In this document: one piece after another, positions 1 to 8,698 of the stretch
How positions within the stretch are numbered: position 1 is the first letter of the stretch
Layout: the number at the start of each line of letters is the position of its first letter
DNA from: Aeromicrobium sp.
GTDB taxonomy: Bacteria > Actinomycetota > Actinomycetes > Propionibacteriales > Nocardioidaceae
DNA: 33,260 nt
Direction of reading: 5' to 3'
Assembly (NCBI GenBank): GCA_023254755.1
Contig: JALRKU010000385.1
Span: 1 to 33,260, forward strand
Notes under the pieces: model-generated
Databases searched by the model: none
What the model was told of the DNA's origin: nothing
Seen by the model: only the letters and a program-made list of their open reading frames with translations
Translations under genes and position numbers: made by a program

Positions 1-13
1 GCAGACTGTCTCC

Positions 14-475
14 ATGCCGCACCCGGAGGATCGCCCGTCGCGAGGATGGGTGGGACGTGGTGCCACGAAGCAGCGCTGGTGGCGCGAAGTACCCGGACTG
101 GCACTGCTTGTGGGGTGGTGGACCCTGAGCTGGGCGCTCACCGAGGACCGCGGAGCGGTGTGGCCGATCGTCGTCTCGTGGGGCCTGTTCGTCGTGGCAC
201 TCCTTGTCGCCTACCTGCAGCGGCACCAGCAGCCGTACGAGAGGCTGCGCAGCTTCGAGCGCTGGTCGGTGCCCGCGTGGAGCGCGGCCGGCGGAGTGCT
301 CGGCGCGGGCGCCGGCGGATTGATCCTCGTGTTCATGAGCGACAGGGCCGAGGCGGTCGCCTGGGCGATCGCGTGCGTGGTCCTCGGTGCCGTGTTCGGC
401 GGCCTCCAGGCTCGCGATCACAACGAGAACCTCCGCGCGTACCTCCAGGCGAGGGCGGAGCAGAAGCGCTCCTGA
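14..475 (+). CDS. Small hypothetical membrane protein (4 predicted TM segments)
   Basis: This is a 153-residue protein that I do not recognise as a named family. It has a basic N-terminus of about 25 residues and then four hydrophobic stretches at about residues 28-44, 50-67, 88-107 and 113-130. The C-terminus is charged (about residues 132-153, ending near EQKRS). The pattern suggests a small inner-membrane protein made of two hairpins. The ATG at 14 lies 6 nt after CAGACT (positions 2-7), matching the NANNNT-N6-start pattern of other genes here, so the transcript is probably leaderless. A strong hairpin follows at 491-526. Third codon positions are G/C-rich, which supports real coding. Function is unknown. 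Confidence 0.75.
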   Translation: MPHPEDRPSRGWVGRGATKQRWWREVPGLALLVGWWTLSWALTEDRGAVWPIVVSWGLFVVALLVAYLQRHQQPYERLRSFERWSVPAWSAAGGVLGAGAGGLILVFMSDRAEAVAWAIACVVLGAVFGGLQARDHNENLRAYLQARAEQKRS

Positions 476-490
476 CGCTCCCGAGACGAC

Positions 491-526
491 GAAGCGGCCC
501 GTCACCTCTGGGTGACGGGCCGCTTC
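491..526. terminator. Perfect 16-bp hairpin, bidirectional terminator between convergent genes
   Basis: Positions 491-506 and 511-526 are exact reverse complements around a 4-nt loop (507-510). The hairpin lies between the convergent ends of the membrane protein (475) and the cold-shock gene (537). The plus strand continues with a pyrimidine-rich tract (TTCTTCTCT region). It can serve either gene. Confidence 0.85.
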
Positions 527-536
527 TTCTCTGGGT

Positions 537-740
537 TCAGAGCGCGCGGATGTTCGCGGCCTGCAGGCCCTTCTGGCCCTGCTCGACGTCGAACTCGACC
601 TTCTGGCCCTCGTCGAGGTTGCGGAAGCCGGAGCCGGCGATCGCGCTGAAGTGCGCGAACACGTCGTCTCCACCCTCGTCGGGAGCGATGAAGCCGAAGC
701 CCTTCTCGCCGTTGAACCACTTCACGGTTCCGGTAGCCAT
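537..740 (-). CDS. cspA: Cold-shock protein (CspA family)
   Basis: A 67-residue single-domain cold-shock protein, the usual length for the family. It binds single-stranded RNA and DNA and acts as an RNA chaperone. The N-terminus reads MATGTVKWFN. The RNP1 motif (KGFGFI, residues 13-18) and RNP2 motif (VFAHF, 27-31) are intact. The open frame extends 36 codons further upstream, but the ATG at 740 is the true start: it matches the family N-terminus and is preceded by a strong Shine-Dalgarno AGGAGG about 6 nt away. The upstream region (741 to about 890) has no gene and probably carries the promoter and a long 5' leader, as is usual for cold-shock genes. A perfect terminator hairpin lies just downstream at 491-526. 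Confidence 0.97.
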   Translation of the reverse strand: MATGTVKWFNGEKGFGFIAPDEGGDDVFAHFSAIAGSGFRNLDEGQKVEFDVEQGQKGLQAANIRAL

Positions 741-1013
741 GTCTGCCTCCTGATGGTTGATGCGCTCGCACGGATTGCGGGCGACGGGGTCGCGACGCAC
801 ATCAAACGAGGAACACTTACGGCCGAGGCCGATCGAGCACAGGTACAACAGACGTCTACAACTGCGACCATCTTACCCGAGCGCGACGACACCTCATGCC
901 ACCAGCCTGGCACTCGTGTCCGTCGACCTGCGGTCGCGTCGTGGTCCTGAGCCTCAGCCGCCCATCGCGGGACCGAGCAGGTGCTCCAGGTCGGCGTCGG
1001 TGTCGCCGAGTCC

Positions 1014-2354
1014 CTAGCCGCGAAGGGGTGCCGGCACCCGGTCGAGGCCCAGGTGCTCGCGCAGCGTCGACCCCGTGTAGCGCTCGCGGAACAGGCCGCG
1101 GCGGCGCAGCTCGGGCACGACCGCGTCGACGAAGTCGTCGAAGCCGCCGGGCGACTGGCCGACCGACAGGATGAAGCCGTCGGCCTGGTCGCCGGGAGCG
1201 AAGATCTCCTCGATCTGGTCGGCGACCTGCTCGGCGGTGCCGACGAGCTGCGGCAGGAGCACGCCCTGAGCGTAGAGCTTGCCGATGTCGCGCAGCGTGA
1301 GGCTGTCGCGGTCGGTGAGCCGCTTCGCCAGGTCGAACAGGCCCTGGCTGCCACCGACCGTCACCTGCTCCACCGGGCCGTCGAGGTCGTACTGGCTGAA
1401 GTCGTGGTCGGTGTGGACCGACAGAGTGTGCAGGCCCGAGACCGGGTCGGCCAGCTCGTTGTGGAACGCCTGCTTCTCCCGCGCGATCGACTCGGTCTCG
1501 CCGATGAAGGGGATGAACGACGGGAACACCTTGACGAGGTCGGGATCGCGGCCGGCGTCGGACGCGAGGCTCTTGATGCTGTCGTAGTAGGCGCGGCGGC
1601 CCTCGGGCGTCGGGTCGATCTCGAAGATCGCGTCGGCCCAGCGTGCCGCGAAGGCCTTGCCCTTGCCCGACGAACCTGCCTGGATCAGCACCGGACGACC
1701 CTGCGGCGAGTGCGGCACCGGCAGCGGACCCTGGGACTTGTAGAAGAGTCCGTCGTGGTTGGTCGTGTGTACCTTCGACGGGTCGGCGAAGACGCCGGTG
1801 CGCTTGTCCTGCACCAGGGCGTCCGGCTCCCAGCTGTTCCACAGGGCGACGGCCGCCTCGACGAACTCCTGGGCGCGGTCGTAGCGCAGGTCGTGGTCGA
1901 GCGCCTGCTCGAGACCGAAGTTCCGCGCCTCGGCGCTGCTCAGCGAGGTCACGATGTTCCAGGCGACGCGGCCCTGGGTGACGTGGTCGAGGCTCCCGAA
2001 GATGCGCGCCACCTCGAACGGGTGGAAGTACGTCGTGCTCTTCGTGATCGCGACGCCGAGATGGGTCGTGACCGCCGCGATGCTGGCCGCGACGATGCTC
2101 GGGTCGATCGTGGCGGCGGCCTGCGTGCCCCTGCGCAGCGCCTCGTCGGGCGACCCGCCGTAGTTGGTCGGCGTCGCCAGGAGGTCGGCGAAGAAGACGA
2201 AGTCGAACGTGCCGCGCTCCAGGGTGCGGCCGACACGGTGCCAGTACTGCGGCGTCAGGAAGCCGGGGTCGCTGGAGGGGTGCCGCCAGGCGGCGTGCGA
2301 GTGGGTCACGTTCGAGGCGATGTTGAATCCGCCGAGGTGGAGCTGTCGGGTCAT
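1014..2354 (-). CDS. LLM-class flavin-dependent monooxygenase (NtaA/SnaA/DszA-like)
   Basis: A 446-residue luciferase-like TIM-barrel protein of the nitrilotriacetate monooxygenase/DszA/SnaA subgroup, whose members use reduced FMN and O2 to oxidise small organic substrates, often organosulfur or amino-polycarboxylate compounds. Recognisable stretches include the N-terminal LHLGGFNIASNVTHSHAAWR, the DFVFFADLLA segment, RVAWNIVTS, and IQAGSSGKGKAFAARWADAIF in the middle, with the conserved AxQVADQIEE region near residue 390. Length is normal for the subgroup. The frame is open far upstream, but the ATG at 2354 starts the family N-terminus. A modest purine-rich site (CAGGAC) precedes it. The partner flavin reductase is not adjacent, so it must be encoded elsewhere. 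The substrate cannot be read from the sequence. Confidence 0.9.
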   Translation of the reverse strand: MTRQLHLGGFNIASNVTHSHAAWRHPSSDPGFLTPQYWHRVGRTLERGTFDFVFFADLLATPTNYGGSPDEALRRGTQAAATIDPSIVAASIAAVTTHLGVAITKSTTYFHPFEVARIFGSLDHVTQGRVAWNIVTSLSSAEARNFGLEQALDHDLRYDRAQEFVEAAVALWNSWEPDALVQDKRTGVFADPSKVHTTNHDGLFYKSQGPLPVPHSPQGRPVLIQAGSSGKGKAFAARWADAIFEIDPTPEGRRAYYDSIKSLASDAGRDPDLVKVFPSFIPFIGETESIAREKQAFHNELADPVSGLHTLSVHTDHDFSQYDLDGPVEQVTVGGSQGLFDLAKRLTDRDSLTLRDIGKLYAQGVLLPQLVGTAEQVADQIEEIFAPGDQADGFILSVGQSPGGFDDFVDAVVPELRRRGLFRERYTGSTLREHLGLDRVPAPLRG

Positions 2355-2630
2355 GTCGGGGTCCTGTCCGAGGAGGTGTGATCGCCTCCCGGACGCTAGA
2401 AGCAGGCGCCCGGAGCGCCTCGGCCGTCTTGCGGGCCAAGACGTCCGAGGCCGATCGGTCGGCCCGTGGCATCCTGCCTGCCCTCCAATCGGTGGACAGG
2501 TCGTCTCTTTTCGCCCCGCGCGAGGCGCAAATGCCCTAGGATCGCAGCCGACACGACGTCTCGGTCGCGCCCTCGGCCGGCCACCAGCCGTCGGCGTCGT
2601 CCGCCACATCACTCCCCCTGCCAGGTGCCC

Positions 2631-2903
2631 ATGACCGCATCGCTGAACGACCACATGCGCGACCTGACCAGTCGTCTCGACGGCTGGCTGACCGAGCTGC
2701 CCGCTGCGGAGCGCATCGATCCCCTGACCGATCTGCGGTCGGCGATCGCCGAGCTCGACGCCCTCGTCAAGCGGATCCGCCGCGACACGCTGGTCGAGCT
2801 GGTCGACCAGCACGGCGTCGACAGCGTCGCCGCGTCCTTCGACGTCACCACGGACCGCTTGCTCGAGGTGATCGCCACCCCGATCCGGCGCCTCCGGGCC
2901 TGA
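2631..2903 (+). CDS. Small hypothetical protein with possible C-terminal HTH-like segment
   Basis: A 90-residue soluble acidic protein predicted to be mostly alpha-helical. Residues 1-50 look like an amphipathic helical pair (MTASLNDHMRDLTSRLDGWL...). Residues 52-80 (LVELVDQHGVDSVAASFDVTTDRLLEVI) have the spacing of a helix-turn-helix, in which SVAASFDVTTDRL would be the turn and recognition helix. That assignment is only a pattern reading. The ATG at 2631 was chosen because the residues upstream are Arg/Pro-rich noncoding-like sequence. A TAGGAT hexamer at 2537-2542 could be a -10 site, giving an approximately 80-nt leader. The gene lies between two minus-strand genes and is divergent from the flavin monooxygenase. 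Function is unknown. Confidence 0.65.
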   Translation: MTASLNDHMRDLTSRLDGWLTELPAAERIDPLTDLRSAIAELDALVKRIRRDTLVELVDQHGVDSVAASFDVTTDRLLEVIATPIRRLRA

Positions 2904-2973
2904 CCCGGACGCGCCCGCGACGGTCCCCAGCGGCCGCGTCACCCGTGTCGGTGCGTCGGCCCTTCCGCCACGT

Positions 2974-4347
2974 TCAGGAGCAGAGGTCGTCGTCGGCGTG
3001 ACGACTGGTGGCCTCGACGGGTTCTCCGTCGACCGGCTCGAGGCCCTTGCTCACCCGGTCGGTGCCGATGATGAGCCACACACCGTCGATCTGGGAGCCC
3101 TGGTTCACGATCTCGGCCTTGAAGCCGAAGTCCTTGTTGAGCGCCTTGGCCGTCGCGATCGACTCGTCGGAGCCGTCGACGAAGATGCGGGTGACGCCGG
3201 ACTGCTGCTCGGCGTCGGCCAGCTCCGCGACCGTGTAGTCCAGCGCCTGCAGCTCGCGCTGCGCGGTCGTCGCCAGGCCCGGGGTCCGGGCCGCGTTGAG
3301 CACCCTGATCGGGCTCGAGGGCTCGGCGTCGTCGCCCGCCAGCCGCGGAGCGCGGTCCTTCGCGATGGCCTTGAACACCGTCGTGGCCGCCTCGGTGGGC
3401 ACGACCCGGTTGGGATCGGTGGGCGCGGCCGCCGACGGCATCGCGATGAAGGTGATGTTCTTGGTGTCGACCGACCGGGCCCGCTGCGCCAGCTTGGTCA
3501 GCTCCCTGATCGACGAGATGCCCTCGTCGACCGTGATCGACTTCGTGACCGCGCTCAGGAACCTGTAGAGCTTGTCGGGACGCGTGAGGACGCTGGTGGA
3601 CTTGGCGCGGTGGATGATCGCCGACATCACCATCTGCTGGTGGCCGATGCGGCCGATGTCGCTGCCGTCGCCGACGGCGTGGCGCGTGCGAGCCAGCGCC
3701 AGCGCGTCCTTGCCGTCGAGCTTCTGCTTGCCCGCCGGCAAGTCGAGCTTGGCGTAGGAGTCCTGCAGCGGCTCGGGCAGGCAGACGCCCACGCCGCCGA
3801 GCGCATTGACCATCGACGCGAAGCCGTCGAAGTCGAGCTCGACGAAGTGGTCGATGTGCACCCCGCTGAGCTGCTCGACCGTGCGCACGGAGCACGACTG
3901 ACCGAACTGCAGTGCCGAGTTGATCTGGCCGTAGCCGCCCCCGAAGGCGCCGTCGCCGGTGTCGGGGCACGACGGCATGTCGAGCATCGTGTCGCGCGGG
4001 ATCTGCACGGCGTCGATGCGCGTGTTGCCCTTCGAGAAGTGCACCAGCATCAGCGAATCGCTGCGACGGGTGCCGTTGCCCTTGCCGTAGCCGTCGCCAC
4101 TCTTGAGGTCACGCGAGTCCGAGCCGATGAACAGGATGTTCATCGCACCCTTGGGGGTGTCGTCGGCCGCCACGTGGGGTGCGAGCTTCTTGCTGGTGAT
4201 GTTGGCGTCGAGCTTGTAGTACGCCGCCGCCGCGACGACGCCCACCAGTGCGAGCAGGACGCCGAGCACGATCGCGGCGCGACGCGCCCATCGACGACCC
4301 GTGCGCGGGCTGCGTCGGTGGCTCGTGGCAGGGTCGGTCGCGGTCAC
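2974..4347 (-). CDS. LCP (LytR-CpsA-Psr) family cell-wall glycopolymer transferase with LytR_C domain
   Basis: A 457-residue membrane-anchored protein. A basic cytoplasmic N-terminus precedes one TM helix (about residues 24-44). The extracytoplasmic LCP domain follows (about 68-250), with FIGSDSR at 74-79, RRSDS around 94-98, IPRDT at 117-121 and the conserved LALARTRH at about 216-223. The Asp and Arg residues are those that bind polyprenyl-pyrophosphate in the family. A C-terminal LytR_C domain (about 345-445, beginning PIRVLNAARTPGLA) is typical of actinobacterial members. LCP proteins attach polysaccharides such as arabinogalactan-like or teichoic polymers to peptidoglycan. The start is GTG at 4347 with a GAGGAG ribosome site in front. 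The gene follows the topoisomerase on the same strand with a 106-nt gap. Confidence 0.93.
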   Translation of the reverse strand: MTATDPATSHRRSPRTGRRWARRAAIVLGVLLALVGVVAAAAYYKLDANITSKKLAPHVAADDTPKGAMNILFIGSDSRDLKSGDGYGKGNGTRRSDSLMLVHFSKGNTRIDAVQIPRDTMLDMPSCPDTGDGAFGGGYGQINSALQFGQSCSVRTVEQLSGVHIDHFVELDFDGFASMVNALGGVGVCLPEPLQDSYAKLDLPAGKQKLDGKDALALARTRHAVGDGSDIGRIGHQQMVMSAIIHRAKSTSVLTRPDKLYRFLSAVTKSITVDEGISSIRELTKLAQRARSVDTKNITFIAMPSAAAPTDPNRVVPTEAATTVFKAIAKDRAPRLAGDDAEPSSPIRVLNAARTPGLATTAQRELQALDYTVAELADAEQQSGVTRIFVDGSDESIATAKALNKDFGFKAEIVNQGSQIDGVWLIIGTDRVSKGLEPVDGEPVEATSRHADDDLCS

Positions 4348-4453
4348 CCGCTGGCTCCTCAGGTCGGGGGTCGTGGGTGTCCCACGGGATGCATCCCCAC
4401 GACGTTACCGGCCAACCCTGAGAATCGCCCGTGAGACCAGCGTGATGTGCGGC

Positions 4454-5449
4454 TCACGCACGACGGAGCATGCGCAGCACCGACTTCTCCAGCGTCCGGT
4501 TGACCGCCGCACCGGGTCGGACCCCTCGATAGGAGCCCGGCACCGTGATGCCGTCCTCGAACAGGTCGATCACCCGGGGATCGACGTACGACGACCTCGC
4601 GACGGCGGGTGTGTTGCCCAGGTGCTCGGAGACCACGCGCATCGCGGCCGCCACCGACCTCTTGCGTGCCGTCGGCGTGTGGGCGTCGGCGCCGGCCATG
4701 CTCCACGCGGCGACGACGTTGGCCCGCCAGGTGCGGAAGTCCTTCGCGGTGAAGTCGCCCTCCAGAGTCTCCCGCACGTAGGCGTTGACGTCCTCGGCCG
4801 TGAGCGGGCGCCACGACCGACCGATCCGGTAGGAGAGCAGCCGGTCGCCACCGCTGCGGCGCGCACGCAGCCGCGACATCACCTCGACGACGCGGGCGTC
4901 GCGGACCGTCACCTCCACCTCCTGACCCGACTTCGCGACGTACGAGAACTCCAGCCCCCTGCCGTGGGGACGGACGTGCGACTTCTCCAGGGTCGTGAGC
5001 CCGTAGCTGCCGTTGTCGTCGGCGTAGCGGTCGCTGCCGATCCGGAACATGCCGAGGTCCAGCAGCCCGAAGGTCGCAGCGGCGACGGTCGTCAGGTCGA
5101 GCTCGCCGCCGGCCAGGTCGCGACGTGCACGACCACGGTGCCGGATGAGTGCCTTCGCGAACTGCTCCATGTGCTCGTACTTCTCGACGTCGCGCTGCAC
5201 CCGCCAGTCCGGGTGGTAGAGGTACTGGCGCCGACCGGCCGCGTCGGTGCCCACGGCCTGGAGGTGACCGTTCGGCAGCGGACAGATCCACACGTCGGTC
5301 CACGCCGGCGGGATGACCAGCTCCTTGACCCGCACCACGTCGAGGTCCTCCAGTGCCTGACCGGTGTGGTCGACGTAGCTGAACCCTCGACCACGGCGCA
5401 GTCGGCGCCACCCCGGCATCGTGGGGGTGACACGCCGGAGTCGGACCAT
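4454..5449 (-). CDS. DNA topoisomerase IB (poxvirus-like)
   Basis: A 331-residue type IB topoisomerase that relaxes supercoils through a 3'-phosphotyrosyl intermediate. The N-terminal domain includes the bacterial signature VIPPAWTDVWICPLPNGHLQ (residues about 45-64). The catalytic set can be read as Arg136 (FRIGSDRY), Lys173 (YVAKSGQE), Arg239 (KDFRTW), Asn279 (LGNTPAVAR) and nucleophile Tyr288 (SSYVDPRVIDLF). In the viral enzymes the fourth residue is His. Asn at this place is known from the Deinococcus radiodurans enzyme, so this is a bacterial variant rather than a defect. The ATG at 5449 has no good ribosome site; a TACCTA hexamer 6 nt upstream is close to the leaderless pattern. The gene is divergent from the GGDEF gene and upstream of the LCP gene. 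Confidence 0.93.
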   Translation of the reverse strand: MVRLRRVTPTMPGWRRLRRGRGFSYVDHTGQALEDLDVVRVKELVIPPAWTDVWICPLPNGHLQAVGTDAAGRRQYLYHPDWRVQRDVEKYEHMEQFAKALIRHRGRARRDLAGGELDLTTVAAATFGLLDLGMFRIGSDRYADDNGSYGLTTLEKSHVRPHGRGLEFSYVAKSGQEVEVTVRDARVVEVMSRLRARRSGGDRLLSYRIGRSWRPLTAEDVNAYVRETLEGDFTAKDFRTWRANVVAAWSMAGADAHTPTARKRSVAAAMRVVSEHLGNTPAVARSSYVDPRVIDLFEDGITVPGSYRGVRPGAAVNRTLEKSVLRMLRRA

Positions 5450-5621
5450 GCACGGTAGGTAACCGCCACGGTGCCGGATATGCGCGTCGTCACCGTCCAG
5501 CGCGGCAGGCCCCGGGTCGAGGACGTCTCGAGCCTCGTCCCCACCAGGATGTCGTCGCCTCGAACGGAATCACGGTCGCGCTGCGCTTTCGGTGAACCAG
5601 CCCATCCTCCACAATAAAGAC

Positions 5622-6563
5622 ATGATCTCTGACCCCGTGGCCGAGGGCGCCGACGCGTTCTCGGCCGCGGCGCGCGCGGTCGTCGACTACCTCAACCAGA
5701 ACACCCCGCTCAGCGACTGGTCCGTCTCCCGCATCGCCGGTGGCGAGCAGGTGCACGTGCACGTCCACCACGAGCAGTTCCTCGAGGTCGGCACCCGGGT
5801 GCCGTGGGACGAGACCTTCTGTCGCCAGATGACCACGACGGGCAAGCACGTCGTCACCGACTCGGCGCAGCATCCCGAGCTCGCCTGCCTTCCTGCGTCG
5901 GCGGACGTGCGGGCCTACGTCGGGTTCCCGATCACCGACGACGACGGGGCCCTGTTCGGCACGTTGTGCGGCGTCGACTCCCGCCCGCTGGCCGGCGCGG
6001 ACGACGTCGACGCCGAGCTGGTGCGCCTCCTCAGCACGCTGCTGTCCTCGCATCTCGCCACCGCACGATCGGCCGACCGCGAGCGCCGCGCCGCGCAGAT
6101 CACCGCGGCGCTGGCCGACGTCGACGCCCTCACCGGGCTGATGAACCGTCGGGGCTGGGACACCGTCGTCGCCGACGCCCAGCAGCGCATCGACGCGTTC
6201 GGCGACCTGGTGGCGGTCGCGGTGGTCGACCTCGACGGACTGAAGTCGGTCAACGACACCCAGGGCCACACCGCCGGCGACGCGCTGCTGCGCCGGGCCG
6301 CCGAGGCGCTCGCGGCCGCCGAGTCCGAGGGGGACCGGGTCGCCCGCCTCGGCGGTGACGAGTTCACGATCCTCACCAACAACGTCGGCGTCGCCGACCT
6401 GCCGGCGCACTTCGGCCGCTTCGACGCCCAGCTGGCGGAGCGCGGCGTCGCGGCCTCGATCGGCCACGCGTTCACCGGCCCCGGCGAGCTGTCGGTCGCC
6501 GAGGCCTTCCGACGCGCCGACGCGGCGATGTACGAGGCGAAGCGGGCCCGCCGCGCGAGCTGA
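5622..6563 (+). CDS. GAF-GGDEF diguanylate cyclase
   Basis: A 313-residue protein. An N-terminal GAF domain (about residues 5-145) is a likely small-ligand or redox sensor. The C-terminal GGDEF domain (about 160-310) contains LTGLMNRRG, VVDLDGLKSVND and an intact RLGGDEF (GGDEF at 244-248), so c-di-GMP synthesis from two GTP is plausible. The product-inhibition I-site (RxxD five residues before GGDEF) reads SEGD, so its Arg is missing. No TM segment or EAL domain is present, so the protein is soluble. The ATG at 5622 is preferred because CACAAT (5610-5615) lies exactly 6 nt before it, the leaderless pattern. An in-frame GTG at 5592 would add ten residues. The stop lies 4 nt from the convergent antiporter stop. 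Confidence 0.93.
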   Translation: MISDPVAEGADAFSAAARAVVDYLNQNTPLSDWSVSRIAGGEQVHVHVHHEQFLEVGTRVPWDETFCRQMTTTGKHVVTDSAQHPELACLPASADVRAYVGFPITDDDGALFGTLCGVDSRPLAGADDVDAELVRLLSTLLSSHLATARSADRERRAAQITAALADVDALTGLMNRRGWDTVVADAQQRIDAFGDLVAVAVVDLDGLKSVNDTQGHTAGDALLRRAAEALAAAESEGDRVARLGGDEFTILTNNVGVADLPAHFGRFDAQLAERGVAASIGHAFTGPGELSVAEAFRRADAAMYEAKRARRAS

Positions 6564-6567
6564 CCGC

Positions 6568-7668
6568 CTACGGGCTCGCGGCGAGGAAGACGAAGGCCGC
6601 GAGGATCGAGAGGTGGATGCCGCCCTGCAGCACGGTGGCGCGGCCGGGCACGACGGTGAGCACGCCCGTGAGCGCCGTGAGCGCCAGCAGCACCATCTCG
6701 GTCGCGCCGAGGCCCAGCACGAGCGGGCCGTCGAGCCAGATCTGAGCGATCGCGATGACCGGGATCGTCAGGCCGATGCTGGCCATCGCCGACCCGTACG
6801 CCAGGTTGAGGCTGACCTGCACGCGGCGCCGGCGCGCGGCGCGGACCGCGGCGATCGTCTCGGGCAGCAGGATCAGCAGCGCGATCAGGACGCCGACGAC
6901 CGACTGCGGGAGGTCGGCCGCGGCGACCGCGTCCTCCATCGCCGGCGACACGGTCTTGGCGTCGCCGACGACGGCGACCAGGGCGACGAGCAGCAGCACC
7001 AGGCTGAAGACCGCCTCGCGGTTCGACGGAGGGTCGGCGTGCCAGTCCTCGGTGTCGGGTCCGCCGTCGGGCCTGGGCAGGAAGTAGTCGCGGTGGCGAC
7101 GCGTCTGCATCGCCACGAACAGGGCGTACAGGCCGAACGAGGCGACCGCGGCGAAGGCGAGCTGGCCGGGCGTGAACTCCGGTCCGCTGCGCCCCTGCGT
7201 GAACGTGGGCAGCACCAGGCACAGGGTCGCGACCGTGACGACGGCACCGAGCGCGCTGCCCGCTCCCTCGGCATTGAACACCGGCGCCCGGCCGCCCCGG
7301 CTGGCGAACAGCAGCGAGAGGCCGACGATGCCGTTGCAGGTGATCATGATCGCCGCGAACACCGTGTCGCGGGCCAACGAGTCGGCACCCTTGGCACCCG
7401 TCGTGACCAGCGTGACGATCAGCGCGACCTCGATGACGGTGACCGCGACGGCGAGCACGAGCGAGCCGAACGGCTCACCGACGCGGTGGGCGATGACCTC
7501 GGCGTGGTGCACGGCCGCCAGCACAGCACCGGCGAGCAGTGCCGCCACCAGGACCAGCAGGATCCCGTCGGGATCACTGCCCCACGTGAAGACCATGACC
7601 GCCAACGCGAGGAGGGGCACCGACGTCGTCCAACGAGCGAGATGGACGGCGGCCGGTGTGGTCGTCAT
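6568..7668 (-). CDS. Ca2+/H+ antiporter-like cation exchanger (ChaA family)
   Basis: A 366-residue integral membrane protein of the cation/Ca2+ exchanger superfamily with about 10-11 hydrophobic segments in two repeated halves. The two signature repeats are visible: FGSLVLAVAVTVIEVALIV (first half, acidic residue in VTVIEV) and SVVGVLIALLILLPETIAAV (second half, LLPE). The acidic residues in these repeats coordinate cation in the family. A charged cytoplasmic loop (about residues 190-220, RHRDYF...DPPSNRE) separates the halves. It likely exports Ca2+ or Na+/K+ in exchange for protons. The ATG at 7668 follows GACACT with a 6-nt gap, matching the leaderless pattern; upstream ORF sequence does not resemble the family. 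It is divergent from the pirin gene. Confidence 0.9.
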   Translation of the reverse strand: MTTTPAAVHLARWTTSVPLLALAVMVFTWGSDPDGILLVLVAALLAGAVLAAVHHAEVIAHRVGEPFGSLVLAVAVTVIEVALIVTLVTTGAKGADSLARDTVFAAIMITCNGIVGLSLLFASRGGRAPVFNAEGAGSALGAVVTVATLCLVLPTFTQGRSGPEFTPGQLAFAAVASFGLYALFVAMQTRRHRDYFLPRPDGGPDTEDWHADPPSNREAVFSLVLLLVALVAVVGDAKTVSPAMEDAVAAADLPQSVVGVLIALLILLPETIAAVRAARRRRVQVSLNLAYGSAMASIGLTIPVIAIAQIWLDGPLVLGLGATEMVLLALTALTGVLTVVPGRATVLQGGIHLSILAAFVFLAASP

Positions 7669-7750
7669 GGGTCCAGTGTCCCAGAGACTTCGATGCCGAT
7701 CGAATCCGTCGACCCCGGACACCGTGCGGTCGACTGCGTACGCTGGTGAC

Positions 7751-8698
7751 ATGACGACGGTCGAGGTGCTCAGCGCCCGCGACGTGCCACTCGGAGGCCT
7801 GCGGGCCATGACCGTCCGGCGGTCGCTCCCGCAGAAGGCCCGCACCCTGATCGGCGCGTGGTGCTTCGCCGACCACTACGGCCCCGACGACGTCGCCGCG
7901 TCCGGCGGCATGGACGTGCCGCCGCACCCGCACACCGGGCTGCAGACCGTCAGCTGGCTGTTCTCCGGCGAGATCGAGCACCGCGACAGCCTCGGCGTCC
8001 ACGAGCTGGTCCGTCCCGGCGAGGTGAACCTGATGACCGGCGGCCGAGGCATCTGCCACTCCGAGGTGTCGACGCCCTCGACCACCGTGCTGCACGGCGT
8101 CCAGCTGTGGGTCGCCCTGCCCGGCGAGCACCGCGACGCGCCGCGCGACTTCCAGCACCACGCCCCCGAGCCGGTCGCGCTCGACGGCGCCACGGTGCGG
8201 GTCTTCCTGGGCTCGCTCGCCGGATCCACGTCGCCGGTCGCGACGTTCACCCCGCTGCTCGGCGCCGAGCTCGTGCTCGAGCCGGGCGCGTCACTGACCC
8301 TCGACGTCGACCCCTCGTTCGAGCACGGCGTGCTCGTCGACGGAGCCTCCGCCGAGGTCGACGGCGCACCGGTCGAGCGCGGCGCGATCGCCTACGTCGC
8401 GCCGGGCGCCACCACGCTCACCGTCCGCAACCCGCTCGAGCAGACCCAGCGCCTCGTCCTCATCGGCGGACCGCCGTTCGGCGAGGAGATCGTCATGTGG
8501 TGGAACTTCGTCGGGCCGGACCACGACACCGTCGTCCGCTTCCGCGAGGAGTGGGAGGCGTACTCCGAGCGGTTCGGCGCGGTCGAGGGATACGTCGGCC
8601 AGGTCGACCGCATCCCCGCGCCCGCGCTCCCCAACGCCCGACTCCGTCCACGCGGCAACCCGCCCGTCGAACCCCAGCTGCTCCAGGAGACCCCGTGA
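7751..8698 (+). CDS. Pirin family protein (bicupin)
   Basis: A 315-residue full-length pirin with an N-terminal cupin (about residues 15-135) and a pirin C-terminal cupin (about 165-275). The metal ligands are intact: His59 and His61 (PPHPHTG) and His103 and Glu105 (CHSE), which bind a single Fe. Family members act as quercetin 2,3-dioxygenase-type enzymes or redox-sensing regulators; which applies is unknown. The C-terminal part has the conserved GGPPFGEEIVMWWNFVG stretch. The ATG at 7751 lies 6 nt after TACGCT (7739-7744), a leaderless promoter. The stop overlaps the start of the following GNAT gene (GTGA, 8695-8698), so the two are translationally coupled. Confidence 0.95.
   Translation: MTTVEVLSARDVPLGGLRAMTVRRSLPQKARTLIGAWCFADHYGPDDVAASGGMDVPPHPHTGLQTVSWLFSGEIEHRDSLGVHELVRPGEVNLMTGGRGICHSEVSTPSTTVLHGVQLWVALPGEHRDAPRDFQHHAPEPVALDGATVRVFLGSLAGSTSPVATFTPLLGAELVLEPGASLTLDVDPSFEHGVLVDGASAEVDGAPVERGAIAYVAPGATTLTVRNPLEQTQRLVLIGGPPFGEEIVMWWNFVGPDHDTVVRFREEWEAYSERFGAVEGYVGQVDRIPAPALPNARLRPRGNPPVEPQLLQETP

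Noticed and set aside
741..1013. Intergenic region upstream of cspA considered as a riboswitch or small RNA
   Set aside because: Only a direct repeat of GTTGTA and a plausible long leader are visible; no recognisable riboswitch core.
856..2472. Long minus-strand open frame overlapping the flavin monooxygenase
   Set aside because: Its product is Arg/Pro/Ala-rich without domain features, and the monooxygenase frame has the family motifs; only the first about 22 codons might be a leader.
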